From the IMG/VR virus record IMGVR_UViG_3300034108_000316, positions 1 to 26,209 of that record: a DNA stretch of 26,209 bases. One strand, given 5' to 3'. Position 1 is the first letter of the stretch. Every line of letters starts with the position of its first letter. Made by a program: the position numbers and the translations under genes. Below are positions 18,391 to 24,424 of the stretch, piece by piece. Below the pieces are notes generated by a model. It made no database searches, was not told the origin of the DNA, and saw nothing but the letters and a program-made list of their open reading frames with translations. Source of the DNA: a virus.

Positions 18391-18465
18391 TCCTGTGTAG
18401 CTCAGAGGCAGAGCGGGTGACTGTTAATCACTAGGTCGTTGGTTCGATCCCAACCGCAGGAGCCA
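18391..18465 (+). tRNA. tRNA-Asn (anticodon GTT)
   Basis: The sequence folds as a full cloverleaf. The acceptor TCCTGTG pairs with CGCAGGA, followed by discriminator G and an encoded CCA (18463-18465). The D-arm has GTAGCTCAGAGGCAGAGC. The anticodon loop CTGTTAA contains GTT at 18423-18425. The T-arm has GGTTCGATCC. It is on the plus strand, opposite to nearly all other genes, and is followed by the structured region and the GIY-YIG gene. No intron interrupts it. Confidence 0.95.
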
Positions 18466-18479
18466 TAAGTCAAGCGTAA

Positions 18480-18690
18480 GTAAAGTGCCACCCACGGGTT
18501 CGCGTGCCGAGTACCAAACGCTCTTGCAGAGGCGCGGGGTGGTAGACGCAATGTGCGAGGGGAACGCTAACTTGGCAAGTTCCCAGTCGGGAATATCGGG
18601 TAGGGATTGGGGGCTTGTGAGCGAAAATGCGCTAGTACGGGAATGTCGGCTTCGTGCTGCGTTAGGGGGGATAGTGGGTTAGATATGAGA
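18480..18690 (+). ncRNA. Candidate structured RNA between tRNA-Asn and the endonuclease
   Basis: This gap of about 270 bases has no convincing protein. On the plus strand several compatible stems can be drawn: CCACCC pairing with GGGTGG around two inner hairpins (CACG/CGTG; CGCTCT/AGAGGCG with one bulge), CGCA/TGCG, GGGAAC/GTTCCC and AGCG/CGCT with an AAAATG loop. The density of stems and the position between a tRNA and a homing-type endonuclease suggest a transcribed RNA, an intron remnant or a decayed tRNA-like element. No family was recognised. Confidence 0.3.
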
Positions 18691-18705
18691 CAATGAATTT
18701 TACTT

Positions 18706-18733
18706 TTGACAATAGGACTTCTTTTGTCACAAT
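18706..18733 (+). promoter_or_regulatory. Candidate sigma70-type promoter for the endonuclease gene
   Basis: A perfect TTGACA (18706-18711) is followed 16 bases later by CACAAT (18728-18733). The predicted transcription start falls at or next to the ATG at 18740, so the message would be leaderless, consistent with the absence of a Shine-Dalgarno. Confidence 0.4.
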
Positions 18734-18739
18734 CACCAC

Positions 18740-19396
18740 ATGTCCAACAACTGTGGAACCTACATCGTCAAATGCGGCAACACCGCCTACATCGGATCAA
18801 GCTCAAATTTCCAGCAAAGGAAGTCCGCTCACAAGCGTGACCTTGAGCGGGGAATCCACCCGAACCAAAACCTTCAGCAAGCTTTCGACGGGTCACAGGA
18901 CTTCTCATTCATCCCTCACCAGTACATCACCCCAGTAGACTGCCCAAACGAGCTACGCAACATCCTGCGAAACGCAGAGCAAGCCCTGCTGGACGAGGCC
19001 GCGAAGTCCAACCTGTGGGTCATCGCAAACATCTCCCAGAACGCATTCGGCCCACACGCAAGACCAGACATGGTAGCAAGGTGGCAAGATCCAGAGTTCC
19101 GCAAAAAAACGCTGAATCGCCTTCACAATCGGGTGGTTACAGACGAGACAAAACGCAAGATGTCGCTAGCAAAGCAGGGGGAAAACAACGCCAAGGCTCG
19201 CAAGGTAATCGTCACAAACCCAGACGGGTCAGAAATCACCTTCAGCACAACCACCGAGGCCGCGCAGTTCTTCCGAATCTCGCAACAACTACTGCACCTC
19301 ATGCTCAAGGGCAAGACAGCTTGGCCGGGCAAGGGGAAGTTCATCCGCAACAAGGAAAACGAGTGGATGAGGGAGTACGAGGCTAGGCTGGTGTAG
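18740..19396 (+). CDS. GIY-YIG homing-type endonuclease with NUMOD-like tail
   Basis: This 218-aa protein starts with a GIY-YIG nuclease domain: GTYIV (6-10), YIGSS (17-21), a conserved Arg (R27, QQRKSAHKR region) and a likely metal-binding Glu in the NAEQALLDEA helix (about E80). The C-terminal half resembles the NUMOD DNA-binding modules of free-standing phage endonucleases: TDETKRKMSLAKQGENNAKA (about 134-153), then an NxDGSEITFSTTTEAAQFF helix-type module (160-178). Such enzymes cut at a specific site in a related genome and promote their own copying. It is the only protein gene on the plus strand, with its own candidate promoter and a perfect terminator, so it is an autonomous insertion in the switch region. 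No intron could be defined around it. Confidence 0.9.
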   Translation: MSNNCGTYIVKCGNTAYIGSSSNFQQRKSAHKRDLERGIHPNQNLQQAFDGSQDFSFIPHQYITPVDCPNELRNILRNAEQALLDEAAKSNLWVIANISQNAFGPHARPDMVARWQDPEFRKKTLNRLHNRVVTDETKRKMSLAKQGENNAKARKVIVTNPDGSEITFSTTTEAAQFFRISQQLLHLMLKGKTAWPGKGKFIRNKENEWMREYEARLV

Positions 19397-19420
19397 GTGC
19401 CACTTTGGGCAATTTTTGAA

Positions 19421-19448
19421 GGGGGAGTTAATCGCTCCCCCTTTTTTT
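19421..19448 (+). terminator. Rho-independent terminator after the GIY-YIG gene
   Basis: A perfect 7-bp stem GGGGGAG/CTCCCCC encloses the loop TTAATCG and is followed by seven T. It lies 25 bases after the endonuclease stop. The opposite strand lacks a T tract, so it acts on plus-strand transcripts only. Confidence 0.95.
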
Positions 19449-19770
19449 GCGCCCGTCAAAAACTGACCCCCCCGCCCCGTCCTATTGTTACAAGCGGTGA
19501 CAAGGTTAGTAATGTTGACTCCTGTTCCACGTAAATCCCCAGCATCTATCGGTGTTCCACGGGATTTGATGCGGAGTCTGGTCGTGTTGCCGTGTTGAGT
19601 AGTAGGGCGGACACAAGATGTAGTGTCGCGATCAACCCTCGCGTGCGTGTTTGTGATTCTCTTGCGGAAAGTGCGAACGATTCCCAGTCCCTATTCCCCT
19701 CCAATCCACTTGTGATCAGAATAAATTCTAGTCCCAACTCCCACTTCGCACCAGAATGCCCTGTACGCTC

Positions 19771-19793
19771 TTGATCCCATCATATGGGATCAA
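19771..19793. repeat. Perfect inverted repeat, 10-bp arms, 3-bp spacer
   Basis: TTGATCCCAT-CAT-ATGGGATCAA. Each arm contains a GATC site. It lies 14 bp from the terminator-like hairpin, in non-coding DNA. It could be a repressor operator, a cruciform or part of a terminator array; it has no T tract of its own. Confidence 0.75.
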
Positions 19794-19800
19794 CACCCAC

Positions 19801-19837
19801 AAGAAAGCCCCAGACGCTGTGTGAGCGATTCTGGGGC
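19801..19837 (-). terminator. Terminator of the early/replication operon (minus strand)
   Basis: On the minus strand GCCCCAGA pairs with TCTGGGGC, with an inner CGCT/AGCG stem and the loop CACAC, followed directly by TTTCTT. It lies about 95 bases after the DnaB stop, with no gene between. The G/C-rich stem followed by GGGGCTTTCTT is a typical intrinsic terminator form. Confidence 0.65.
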
Positions 19838-19930
19838 AATCTAGAGGGTATCTGGCGCGGTTTGGTGGAGGATGTTGGCTGGGTAGCTACCTACTAATTG
19901 AGAACAAATTAGTTTTTCGCCAGTAATTGG

Positions 19931-21166
19931 TCAGACAAACTCCTGATACTGGCCATTTAAACGCAGTGGCAGGACTACATCGCGCTTGCCGTTGCGCAGC
20001 TTTCCTACCTTGAGTCCGTCCTCGGCAATGAATAGGAGAGCGTCAGCATCCTGCTCGATAGCACGGGACTCGCGCACCTGATTGTTGTCATTCAACTGAC
20101 TTGCGCTGATCACCGGGCATTGCAGGTGCTTGGCTAGCTGTTTCAACCCTCCAGAGACTCGGGCAACCTCTTCCTCGCGTGATTCCCTGCTGGAGCGTGA
20201 TCCTCGGATGAGTTGCAGGTAATCAACCACGACGAGATCCAGACTGCCATGCAAGTCGCGGATGCGTTCAGCCTCTGCCGCGATGCTGTCAATGCTCTGG
20301 TTGGAGCTAGAGTCGATCCAGAGGGGAGCGGATGAGATCTGCTCAACGCCTCGCTGGATCTTCTGAAGTTCGTGTTTGGCTGCTGACCTTGGTTGGGTGA
20401 TCGACCCGTAATTCGTGTGAGTCATGACTGAGATAAGCCTGCCGATTACCTCATGCGTCATCATTTCGAGCGAGTGGATGGCGACTGGTCGCTGGTCGCT
20501 GATAAACTTGCTGGCGATCTGGAGCATCAAGACGGATTTACCGCGTGAGGGCTTGCCAGCAACCACCCAAAACTCACCCGGCCGCATGCCGCCACAGATC
20601 TCGTCTAGCTCTGCGATACCTGTGGACATGCCGGGGAGGTCGCCAGAGTTGTAGTCCCGCAAAAGGTTCTCAATGAATTGTTTGGATGCCTTGTCAGCGT
20701 CTATGCTGCGTTGCTTTCCGCTTACAACCTGCTGGAGGCTTTGGAGGGTTGTACGGAATGAGGCAATGGCACTGGTGGCATCATCCGCGGTTGCGATCTC
20801 CCGTGCCGCGGATTGTGCCATCCTGCGTGCTTGGTATTCCTTGAGGGTTGAGACCCACTGCGTCCATCCTGCGGGAGTCGGGGCGTAGTTATAGCACTCT
20901 ACAACCTGCGATGCTCCACCGATCCTGTCCAGTGTGCCGCTCTCGGTGAGGTGCTGGACGACAGCGATGAGGTCGTACTGGTTATTGTCGCTGGCTGGAA
21001 GCTCTCGGCAGGCTTCCCACAAGGTCTTGGTGTCTGGGTGGTGGAATGCCTCGGAGCTAATTCCGTCTGCGGCTGCACGCTTTAGTAATGATGCATCCTT
21101 GAGGATGCTACTGATGACCGCCTTCTCGGAAGTGTGAGCGGATGGAATGGTTGGTTCTGTGTTCAT
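19931..21166 (-). CDS. dnaB: Replicative DNA helicase, DnaB family
   Basis: This 411-aa hexameric 5'-3' helicase unwinds DNA at the phage fork. The N-terminal DnaB domain (about 10-95, SEKAVISSILKD...FHHPDTKTLWEAC) is present. The RecA-like motor has Walker A AGKPSRGKS (203-211), a Walker B-type LVVVDYLQLI (311-320), the SLEM motif (232-235), SASQLND (355-360) and a terminal arginine-finger segment KLRNGKRDV (389-397). The length is slightly short of the roughly 450-470 aa of bacterial DnaB, as is usual in phages. The start overlaps the upstream stop as ATGA. It is the last gene before the early terminator and follows the winged-helix replication protein, a likely initiator/loader partner. 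Confidence 0.96.
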   Translation of the reverse strand: MNTEPTIPSAHTSEKAVISSILKDASLLKRAAADGISSEAFHHPDTKTLWEACRELPASDNNQYDLIAVVQHLTESGTLDRIGGASQVVECYNYAPTPAGWTQWVSTLKEYQARRMAQSAAREIATADDATSAIASFRTTLQSLQQVVSGKQRSIDADKASKQFIENLLRDYNSGDLPGMSTGIAELDEICGGMRPGEFWVVAGKPSRGKSVLMLQIASKFISDQRPVAIHSLEMMTHEVIGRLISVMTHTNYGSITQPRSAAKHELQKIQRGVEQISSAPLWIDSSSNQSIDSIAAEAERIRDLHGSLDLVVVDYLQLIRGSRSSRESREEEVARVSGGLKQLAKHLQCPVISASQLNDNNQVRESRAIEQDADALLFIAEDGLKVGKLRNGKRDVVLPLRLNGQYQEFV

Positions 21167-21399
21167 TTGGTTGTTCTGGTTCCTGTGATGATTGTCAAAG
21201 AGTGTCTTGGTCTGTTCGCTATCTGAAACTCGTCAACGATTGCCTTTAGTGCTGCGTGCCGTCTAGCTGTGATCTCAATAACTTCTGTGAGCCTATTGAC
21301 TTCTGCTTGAAGTTCCCTTCGAGACATTTTTCCTAGTCTTTTATAGCCGTATTTGTTTGGTCTGAAAATGTCAGGCCCTGTTGGTCTGAGGTCGTTCAT
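21163..21399 (-). CDS. Small charged helical protein upstream of DnaB
   Basis: This 78-aa protein of unknown family has a basic N-terminal part (RPTGPDIFRPNKYGYKRLGKMSRREL), then a probable coiled-coil helix (QAEVNRLTEVIEITARRHAALKAIVDEF) and a short tail. Its stop overlaps the DnaB start (ATGA) and it begins 6 bases after the winged-helix gene. Coupling with both suggests a replication accessory such as a loader or regulator, but nothing in the sequence shows the function. Confidence 0.75.
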   Translation of the reverse strand: MNDLRPTGPDIFRPNKYGYKRLGKMSRRELQAEVNRLTEVIEITARRHAALKAIVDEFQIANRPRHSLTIITGTRTTK

Positions 21400-21405
21400 G
21401 CTGGT

Positions 21406-21987
21406 TCAGATTCCGAACTGGTCGGAGGTTTGTGGTTTGCCTACTGGTTTCTCTTTGGCCTGCCAAGTCCTTACTGCTGCCTTCCAGCTTTTCATGGGTG
21501 ACTTACCGATCACCCAGCCCTTGGACTCGTAGTAGTCCACGAACTGCTGGGCCTTGAGGAAGCGAGGTGAGAGGGTCATTCCGTAGGCGTGAACTTCGGG
21601 GATGGTTGGCTTCTGGAATCTCTGGGGTTTCTCCACTTCTTCCCCTATATGTTCTCTTGACTGTTCTTTAATATAGGGTAAGTCCGATGGTGGGACTTCT
21701 AGAGGTCTCACTGTGGGACTTGTAGAGGTCTCATGGTGGGACTTCTGGATTTGGTAGATGACCTCATTCCTGCCTCGGTGACGCTCGACGATGCCGCTCT
21801 TCTCAAGCTCGTCCAATGCCCGGAACACACTGCTTCTCGCCAACCCTGTCTCGGCTGCAATGGTTTCGATGTGCGGCCATGCCTTTCCCTCGTCGCTGGC
21901 ATTGTCAGCAAGCTTCAGCAGGACTAGCTTTGCGGCTAGCGATCCAACTGGAGTCTTCCAAGCCTGCGATGTCATGTGGATGCTCAT
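21406..21987 (-). CDS. Winged-helix replication initiator/replisome organiser-like protein
   Basis: This 193-aa protein has an N-terminal winged helix (about 10-80): KLVLLKLADNASDEGKAWPHIETIA, then the recognition helix ARSSVFRALDELEKSGIV and the wing RHRGRNEVIYQI. A polar linker spans 82-125. A short C-terminal module (about 128-176, PEVHAYGMTLSP...FVDYYESKGWVIGKSPMKSWKAAVRTW) is typical of phage replication proteins next to DnaB or DnaC-like genes. Likely role: bind the origin and recruit the helicase. The DNA of the linker contains direct repeats and an AT-rich inverted repeat (separate entry). It starts by ATGA overlap; M5 is an alternative start. Confidence 0.85.
   Translation of the reverse strand: MSIHMTSQAWKTPVGSLAAKLVLLKLADNASDEGKAWPHIETIAAETGLARSSVFRALDELEKSGIVERHRGRNEVIYQIQKSHHETSTSPTVRPLEVPPSDLPYIKEQSREHIGEEVEKPQRFQKPTIPEVHAYGMTLSPRFLKAQQFVDYYESKGWVIGKSPMKSWKAAVRTWQAKEKPVGKPQTSDQFGI
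21643..21748. other. Candidate replication origin with iterons inside the initiator gene
   Basis: Plus-strand TGGGACTT[C/G]TAGAGGTCTCA occurs at 21691-21710 and 21714-21733 (one mismatch) and its first 12 bases recur at 21737-21748: a strict 23-bp period, not a multiple of three. Next to it is an AT-rich segment bounded by CCCTATAT (21643-21650) and ATATAGGG (21671-21678), with TGTTCT twice inside. All of it lies in the linker-coding part of the winged-helix gene, as lambda's iterons and AT-rich region lie inside gene O. Confidence 0.45.
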
Positions 21988-22247
21988 GCCTCGTACAGGT
22001 ACAGGTATTTCTCGCAGTTGCGCACGAAATGCTCGACTGCCCGGCTGCGTGTCTTTTTAGACCCTCGGAAATGCTCAACGCAGATTCGGTCGAGGATTGC
22101 CCATGCCTCTGGGGACATGGTGATGCTGGAGGCGATGCGGTGTTCACCAACGGGTAGTGGCTTGCGCCCAACCTTCGGCCTTGGAAGGTCTGCAATCATC
22201 TGTTGCAACTCGGTTGGTTTGTCAGGCTTGGTGATCTGGATTCTCAT
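21984..22247 (-). CDS. Ribbon-helix-helix-like DNA-binding protein (87 aa)
   Basis: The C-terminal half has a beta strand then two helices in the order of a ribbon-helix-helix fold: HRIASSITMSPEAWAILDRICVEH followed by SRAVEHFVRNCEKYL. The N-terminal half is basic and Pro-rich (PRPKVGRKPLP). Such proteins are usually dimeric repressors or accessory DNA binders. Its stop overlaps the start of the winged-helix replication gene (ATGA), so it may regulate the replication genes or assist at the nearby iterons. The target is unknown. ATG at 22247 is preceded by an A-rich leader without AGGAGG. Confidence 0.7.
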   Translation of the reverse strand: MRIQITKPDKPTELQQMIADLPRPKVGRKPLPVGEHRIASSITMSPEAWAILDRICVEHFRGSKKTRSRAVEHFVRNCEKYLYLYEA

Positions 22248-22407
22248 GTATTTGTTCTGTGATGTCTTGTATGGCTAGTTCAAGCAGGTCTAGTTCCTGC
22301 GTGAGTCTCGGTGTTGATCCCAGCTTCTCCCGCTTGAGTCGGCGCATGTATGCCTCCTTGAGGCAGGCTAGGATTAGCCCTCTTGCTGTTATTGGTTGGT
22401 CGGTCAT
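22222..22407 (-). CDS. Small helical protein (61 aa)
   Basis: From ATG at 22407 the product (MTDQPITARGLILACLKEAY...) is almost all helix with a basic centre (MRRLKREKLG) and acidic C-terminal half (ELDLLELAIQDITEQIHENP). The family is unknown. It overlaps the next gene by 26 bases and, in another frame, the last 128 bases of the preceding zinc protein. The frame is open further upstream to 22473, but that part is the shadow of the zinc gene. Confidence 0.6.
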   Translation of the reverse strand: MTDQPITARGLILACLKEAYMRRLKREKLGSTPRLTQELDLLELAIQDITEQIHENPDHQA

Positions 22408-22501
22408 GGCATGTGCGGCAACTGGGCGACGAGCGGAACTCTGAGATTGCTTTCGGGAGTCCGCAGGTCGCACAGATACGCCAGCGTATTGGTTCTGTCA
22501 T
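22280..22501 (-). CDS. Small zinc-knuckle protein with long overlap
   Basis: The 73-aa product has CATC (10-13) and CRTC (28-31) pairs around GLPKAISEFRSSPS, the pattern of many small phage zinc proteins (CxxCGxxKxxxEF...CxxC). Its start overlaps the previous stop as ATGA, supporting translation. After residue 38 the sequence becomes low complexity (NPSLPQGGIHAPTQAGEAG) exactly where the frame overlaps the 61-aa gene, so the C-terminal half is probably only tolerated overlap, or marks a lost upstream stop. Confidence 0.6.
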   Translation of the reverse strand: MTEPIRWRICATCGLPKAISEFRSSPSCRTCHDRPTNNSKRANPSLPQGGIHAPTQAGEAGINTETHAGTRPA

Positions 22502-22818
22502 TGGTAGGTTGGTGAGTCGTTGTCATGGTCTGCGCTTTCGAACGGTTCAAGGTCAAAAGGCCAGTTGGAGATGCGGTACGAGCTATCGCACTTCATCTGT
22601 TTGACTAACTTTCCAATCTCATCAAGTTGCGCCTGCAATCGCTTGTTCTCGACAATCAGCGATGCCTCTCGGTGCTGGGCTGCACGCAGTCGCTTGCATA
22701 GCTCGGTCGCGGAGACATGGTGTGATGCTGGCATCTCGCATGTGCCGCACTCGTAATCATCGGATGGTGGTGTCGGCCTGCCGCATGTCGGGCAGTCCCA
22801 TTCTTCGTGTGTGTTCAT
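22498..22818 (-). CDS. Zinc-ribbon and coiled-coil protein (106 aa)
   Basis: From ATG at 22818 (MNTHEEWDCPTCG) there are CPTC (9-12) and CGTC (24-27) pairs forming a zinc ribbon, then a helical region with a coiled coil (about 47-75, SLIVENKRLQAQLDEIGKLVKQM) and an acidic tail (SADHDNDSP). The frame continues to an ATG at 22872, but the extra 18 residues overlap the upstream gene and the 22818 start sits 4 bases after that gene's stop. The family is unknown. The architecture suggests an adaptor binding nucleic acid or another protein. Confidence 0.7.
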   Translation of the reverse strand: MNTHEEWDCPTCGRPTPPSDDYECGTCEMPASHHVSATELCKRLRAAQHREASLIVENKRLQAQLDEIGKLVKQMKCDSSYRISNWPFDLEPFESADHDNDSPTYQ

Positions 22819-22822
22819 GGTA

Positions 22823-23014
22823 TTAAATGCTATGGTCTTCAAGGAATTCGCGTTTGAACATGCTCTCAACAATATCTGGATGCCATGCCATGTAGGTCAT
22901 GAGCGTGCGGAGGATGGTGACGATCTCGGCAAGATCCGCGTCCCGTGAGAATACAAATTCCATTCGTGATCCCTCGTTGAGGATCTCAATCTTTATTTTT
23001 CGGTCGTATTGCAT
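22823..23014 (-). CDS. Small hypothetical protein (63 aa)
   Basis: The product begins MQYDRKIKIEILNEG, has a strand-strand-helix look, and contains an amphipathic helix (DLAEIVTILRTLMTYMAW) and an acidic end. No family was recognised. Its ATG is preceded by a 27-base CAAC/AACC-rich leader without AGGAGG. It overlaps the preceding gene's end by 22 bases and is followed after 4 bases by the zinc-ribbon gene. Confidence 0.65.
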   Translation of the reverse strand: MQYDRKIKIEILNEGSRMEFVFSRDADLAEIVTILRTLMTYMAWHPDIVESMFKREFLEDHSI

Positions 23015-23124
23015 GTTGGTTTTGGTGTTGGTGTTGGTTTGTCTTTTCTGAAAATGTCTTCGTAGTTTTGCCCGTAAACCTCGGCGTTGACCGGGCGCGG
23101 GGAGTCACCCTTGCCTGCGCTCAT
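22993..23124 (-). CDS. Short conserved-type phage protein (MSxGKGDxPRP family look)
   Basis: From ATG at 23124 the 43-aa product is MSAGKGDSPRPVNAEVYGQNYEDIFRK followed by a Pro/Thr tail. The pattern M-S-x-G-K-G-x-x-P-R-P ... Y/F-x-x-N-[YF]-x-x-I-F is one I recognise from tiny proteins widespread in phages, with no known function. A good Shine-Dalgarno (GGGAGG, 23131-23136) precedes this ATG, and it overlaps the upstream stop as ATGA, so the longer upstream frame to 23175 is rejected. Confidence 0.75.
   Translation of the reverse strand: MSAGKGDSPRPVNAEVYGQNYEDIFRKDKPTPTPKPTCNTTEK
23015..23041 (-). promoter_or_regulatory. CAAC/AACC-rich leader before the 63-aa gene
   Basis: The 27 bases before ATG 23014 consist almost only of ACCAAC-type units (AACCAACACCAACACC... 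then AAAACCAAC) with no G, so no Shine-Dalgarno is possible there. Confidence 0.5.
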
Positions 23125-23315
23125 GGCTGACCTCCCTTCCATTGCAGGTAGGCCCAGCCTAGAGCAACCCACCATGCGATTACTGCGGCGATGATTGCCA
23201 CCCGATCCCAGCGGACATAACGCTGGCGGCGGGGTGGTGGGATGATTGGGAGTGGTAGTGGATGCTGTTCCAAGTATCCAAGTGTGCTGTTGTTTTCTAG
23301 CTTGTACGATTTCAT
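23121..23315 (-). CDS. Single-pass membrane protein (64 aa)
   Basis: The N-terminal 25 residues are polar, followed by PLPLPIIPPPRRQRYVRWDR (a proline-rich then basic stretch) and one hydrophobic helix at about 40-58 (VAIIAAVIAWWVALGWAYL), ending in KGGQP. The topology would be N-in by the positive-inside rule. The family is unknown; a holin-like or superinfection-exclusion role cannot be told from one helix. Its ATG overlaps the methyltransferase stop (ATGA), and its leader, CTAACCAACCAACAACC, is the end of the methyltransferase coding sequence. Confidence 0.7.
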   Translation of the reverse strand: MKSYKLENNSTLGYLEQHPLPLPIIPPPRRQRYVRWDRVAIIAAVIAWWVALGWAYLQWKGGQP

Positions 23316-24424
23316 GGTTGTTGGTTGGTTAGTAGTTCAGTCAAAAGAGTTCTAAATGCTCGTTCTGCGGTGGCTGGGACAACCCCATTCCCAAGACTGC
23401 GAAGCTCATCGGTGCGATTATCACAGGTCGTGTACAACTCGGCATAGTCCAGCCAATCGGAAGTCCCATCAGGGTTTCCACCCAGCGGGGGTTGAGCTTG
23501 CCAGTTGCTTTCCCGCAATGCCCCGCAATCTCCTCCTCCAAGTTGGACTTGTTCCTGTTCGCCAAGTGATCCCTGTTGTCCTCGGTGATCTCTGGATGAA
23601 CTTTGTTCGCTCTCGGCGTTGCCCACAACTCTTGGCGGCTCCCATCCGTGCTGGGGTTCGCCGGGGCGGGAAGGCCACATGTCACAGCATCCCTCAACCT
23701 CGCTCCGTACTTCGGCGCATCCTCCTTGGAGTGGTTGTGGTAACTGCGAAACACTCCGTCCACAAACTCCGTCTTGTATGGGCCGCCCATCGTGTCCATG
23801 ACTGTTGCTGTAGGCCAGTTCTTCTGCTCGTCCACTACCGCATCGCTCAAGTAGCGTTGCCCCTTGCCAGTTTTGTCGTAGTAGGCTCCACGCTCGTTGC
23901 TCCCCATGTGCATCGTGGGCCAAGATGAAGACCCGCTTCCGTTGGTGAGGTGCGCCGACTTCACGCGCAGAGAATATTCCCCACGACACTTTGTAACCCA
24001 ACTCTTCCAAGTCGCTGATGACGCTGGAGAGTCCCAGCGAGATGTGTCCTTCGACATTCTCGAAGAAGCACACTCTTGGTCGCAGAATCCGAATTCCGTC
24101 TGCGATCCAAGGCCACAGGTGTCTTGGGTCTTCCTTTCCTGCTCGCTTTCCTGCTGCGGAGAATGGTTGGCAGGGGTAACCTCCAGTAAGGATGTCCACT
24201 CGGTCTCGAAAGCTTTCCCAAGGGAAGGTTTTAAGATCCGTCCATATAGGTGCTGACTCCATGAGTCCCGCTTCCATTTTTGCAACCAAGTTCGCAATGG
24301 GGAAGGCTTCGATCTCACAAAGAGCGACTGAGCGCAGAGTTGGGAGGACTCTTGCAAGTCCAAGTTCAATGCCTCCGTATCCTGCACAGAGTCCAATGTG
24401 TGTAATTGTTTTGGTAGTATCCAC
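23312..24424 (-). CDS. DNA (cytosine-5) methyltransferase
   Basis: This 370-aa enzyme would transfer methyl from S-adenosylmethionine to C5 of cytosine, probably protecting phage DNA from restriction. Visible motifs: I GLCAGYGGIELGL (11-23), IV GGYPCQPFSAAGKR with catalytic C85 (81-94), VI FENVEG (121-126), VIII GAPHQRKRVFILA (157-169), and X LRSLGNGVVPATAERAF (341-357). The stretch 200-310, where the target-recognition domain should be, is Gly/Gln/Ser/Glu-rich and low complexity. The start is GTG at 24424; no ATG is available in frame. No restriction partner is nearby. A second full-length open frame overlaps this gene (separate entry). Confidence 0.93.
   Translation of the reverse strand: MDTTKTITHIGLCAGYGGIELGLARVLPTLRSVALCEIEAFPIANLVAKMEAGLMESAPIWTDLKTFPWESFRDRVDILTGGYPCQPFSAAGKRAGKEDPRHLWPWIADGIRILRPRVCFFENVEGHISLGLSSVISDLEELGYKVSWGIFSAREVGAPHQRKRVFILAHDAHGEQRAWSLLRQNWQGATLLERCGSGRAEELAYSNSHGHDGRPIQDGVCGRSVSQLPQPLQGGCAEVRSEVEGCCDMWPSRPGEPQHGWEPPRVVGNAESEQSSSRDHRGQQGSLGEQEQVQLGGGDCGALRESNWQAQPPLGGNPDGTSDWLDYAELYTTCDNRTDELRSLGNGVVPATAERAFRTLLTELLTNQQP
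23316..23332 (-). promoter_or_regulatory. AACC-repeat leader before the 64-aa membrane protein
   Basis: CTAACCAACCAACAACC directly precedes ATG 23315, with no AGGAGG. It is simultaneously the 3' end of the methyltransferase coding sequence, encoding Leu-Thr-Asn-Gln-Gln-Pro. Confidence 0.5.

Larger units (their letters stand above)
19449..19930. other. Non-coding switch region of about 480 bp
   Basis: No convincing gene was found on either strand. It holds a repeated TGTTCCACG (twice within about 35 bases near 19524-19562), a perfect 10-bp-arm inverted repeat (19771-19793), a minus-strand terminator-like hairpin (19801-19837) and an AT-only hairpin ACTAATT/AATTAGT (19893-19913) just past the helicase stop. 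It separates the early minus-strand genes from the plus-strand tRNA/endonuclease unit and probably contains control signals. Confidence 0.6.

Noticed and set aside
18530-18600. Possible second tRNA (GGTGGTAGACGCA resembles a tRNA-Leu D-arm)
   Set aside because: No T-arm or matching acceptor stem could be placed.
18485-18682. 65-aa plus-strand frame after the tRNA
   Set aside because: It lies in a stem-rich segment, lacks a start signal and has no family-like sequence.
19546-19737. 63-aa minus-strand frame in the non-coding switch region
   Set aside because: No start signal, no neighbours in phase and unremarkable composition; kept as non-coding.
19893-19917. AT-only hairpin followed by T run on the plus strand
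   Set aside because: A 7-bp A/T stem is too weak for a confident terminator and there is no plus-strand gene before it.
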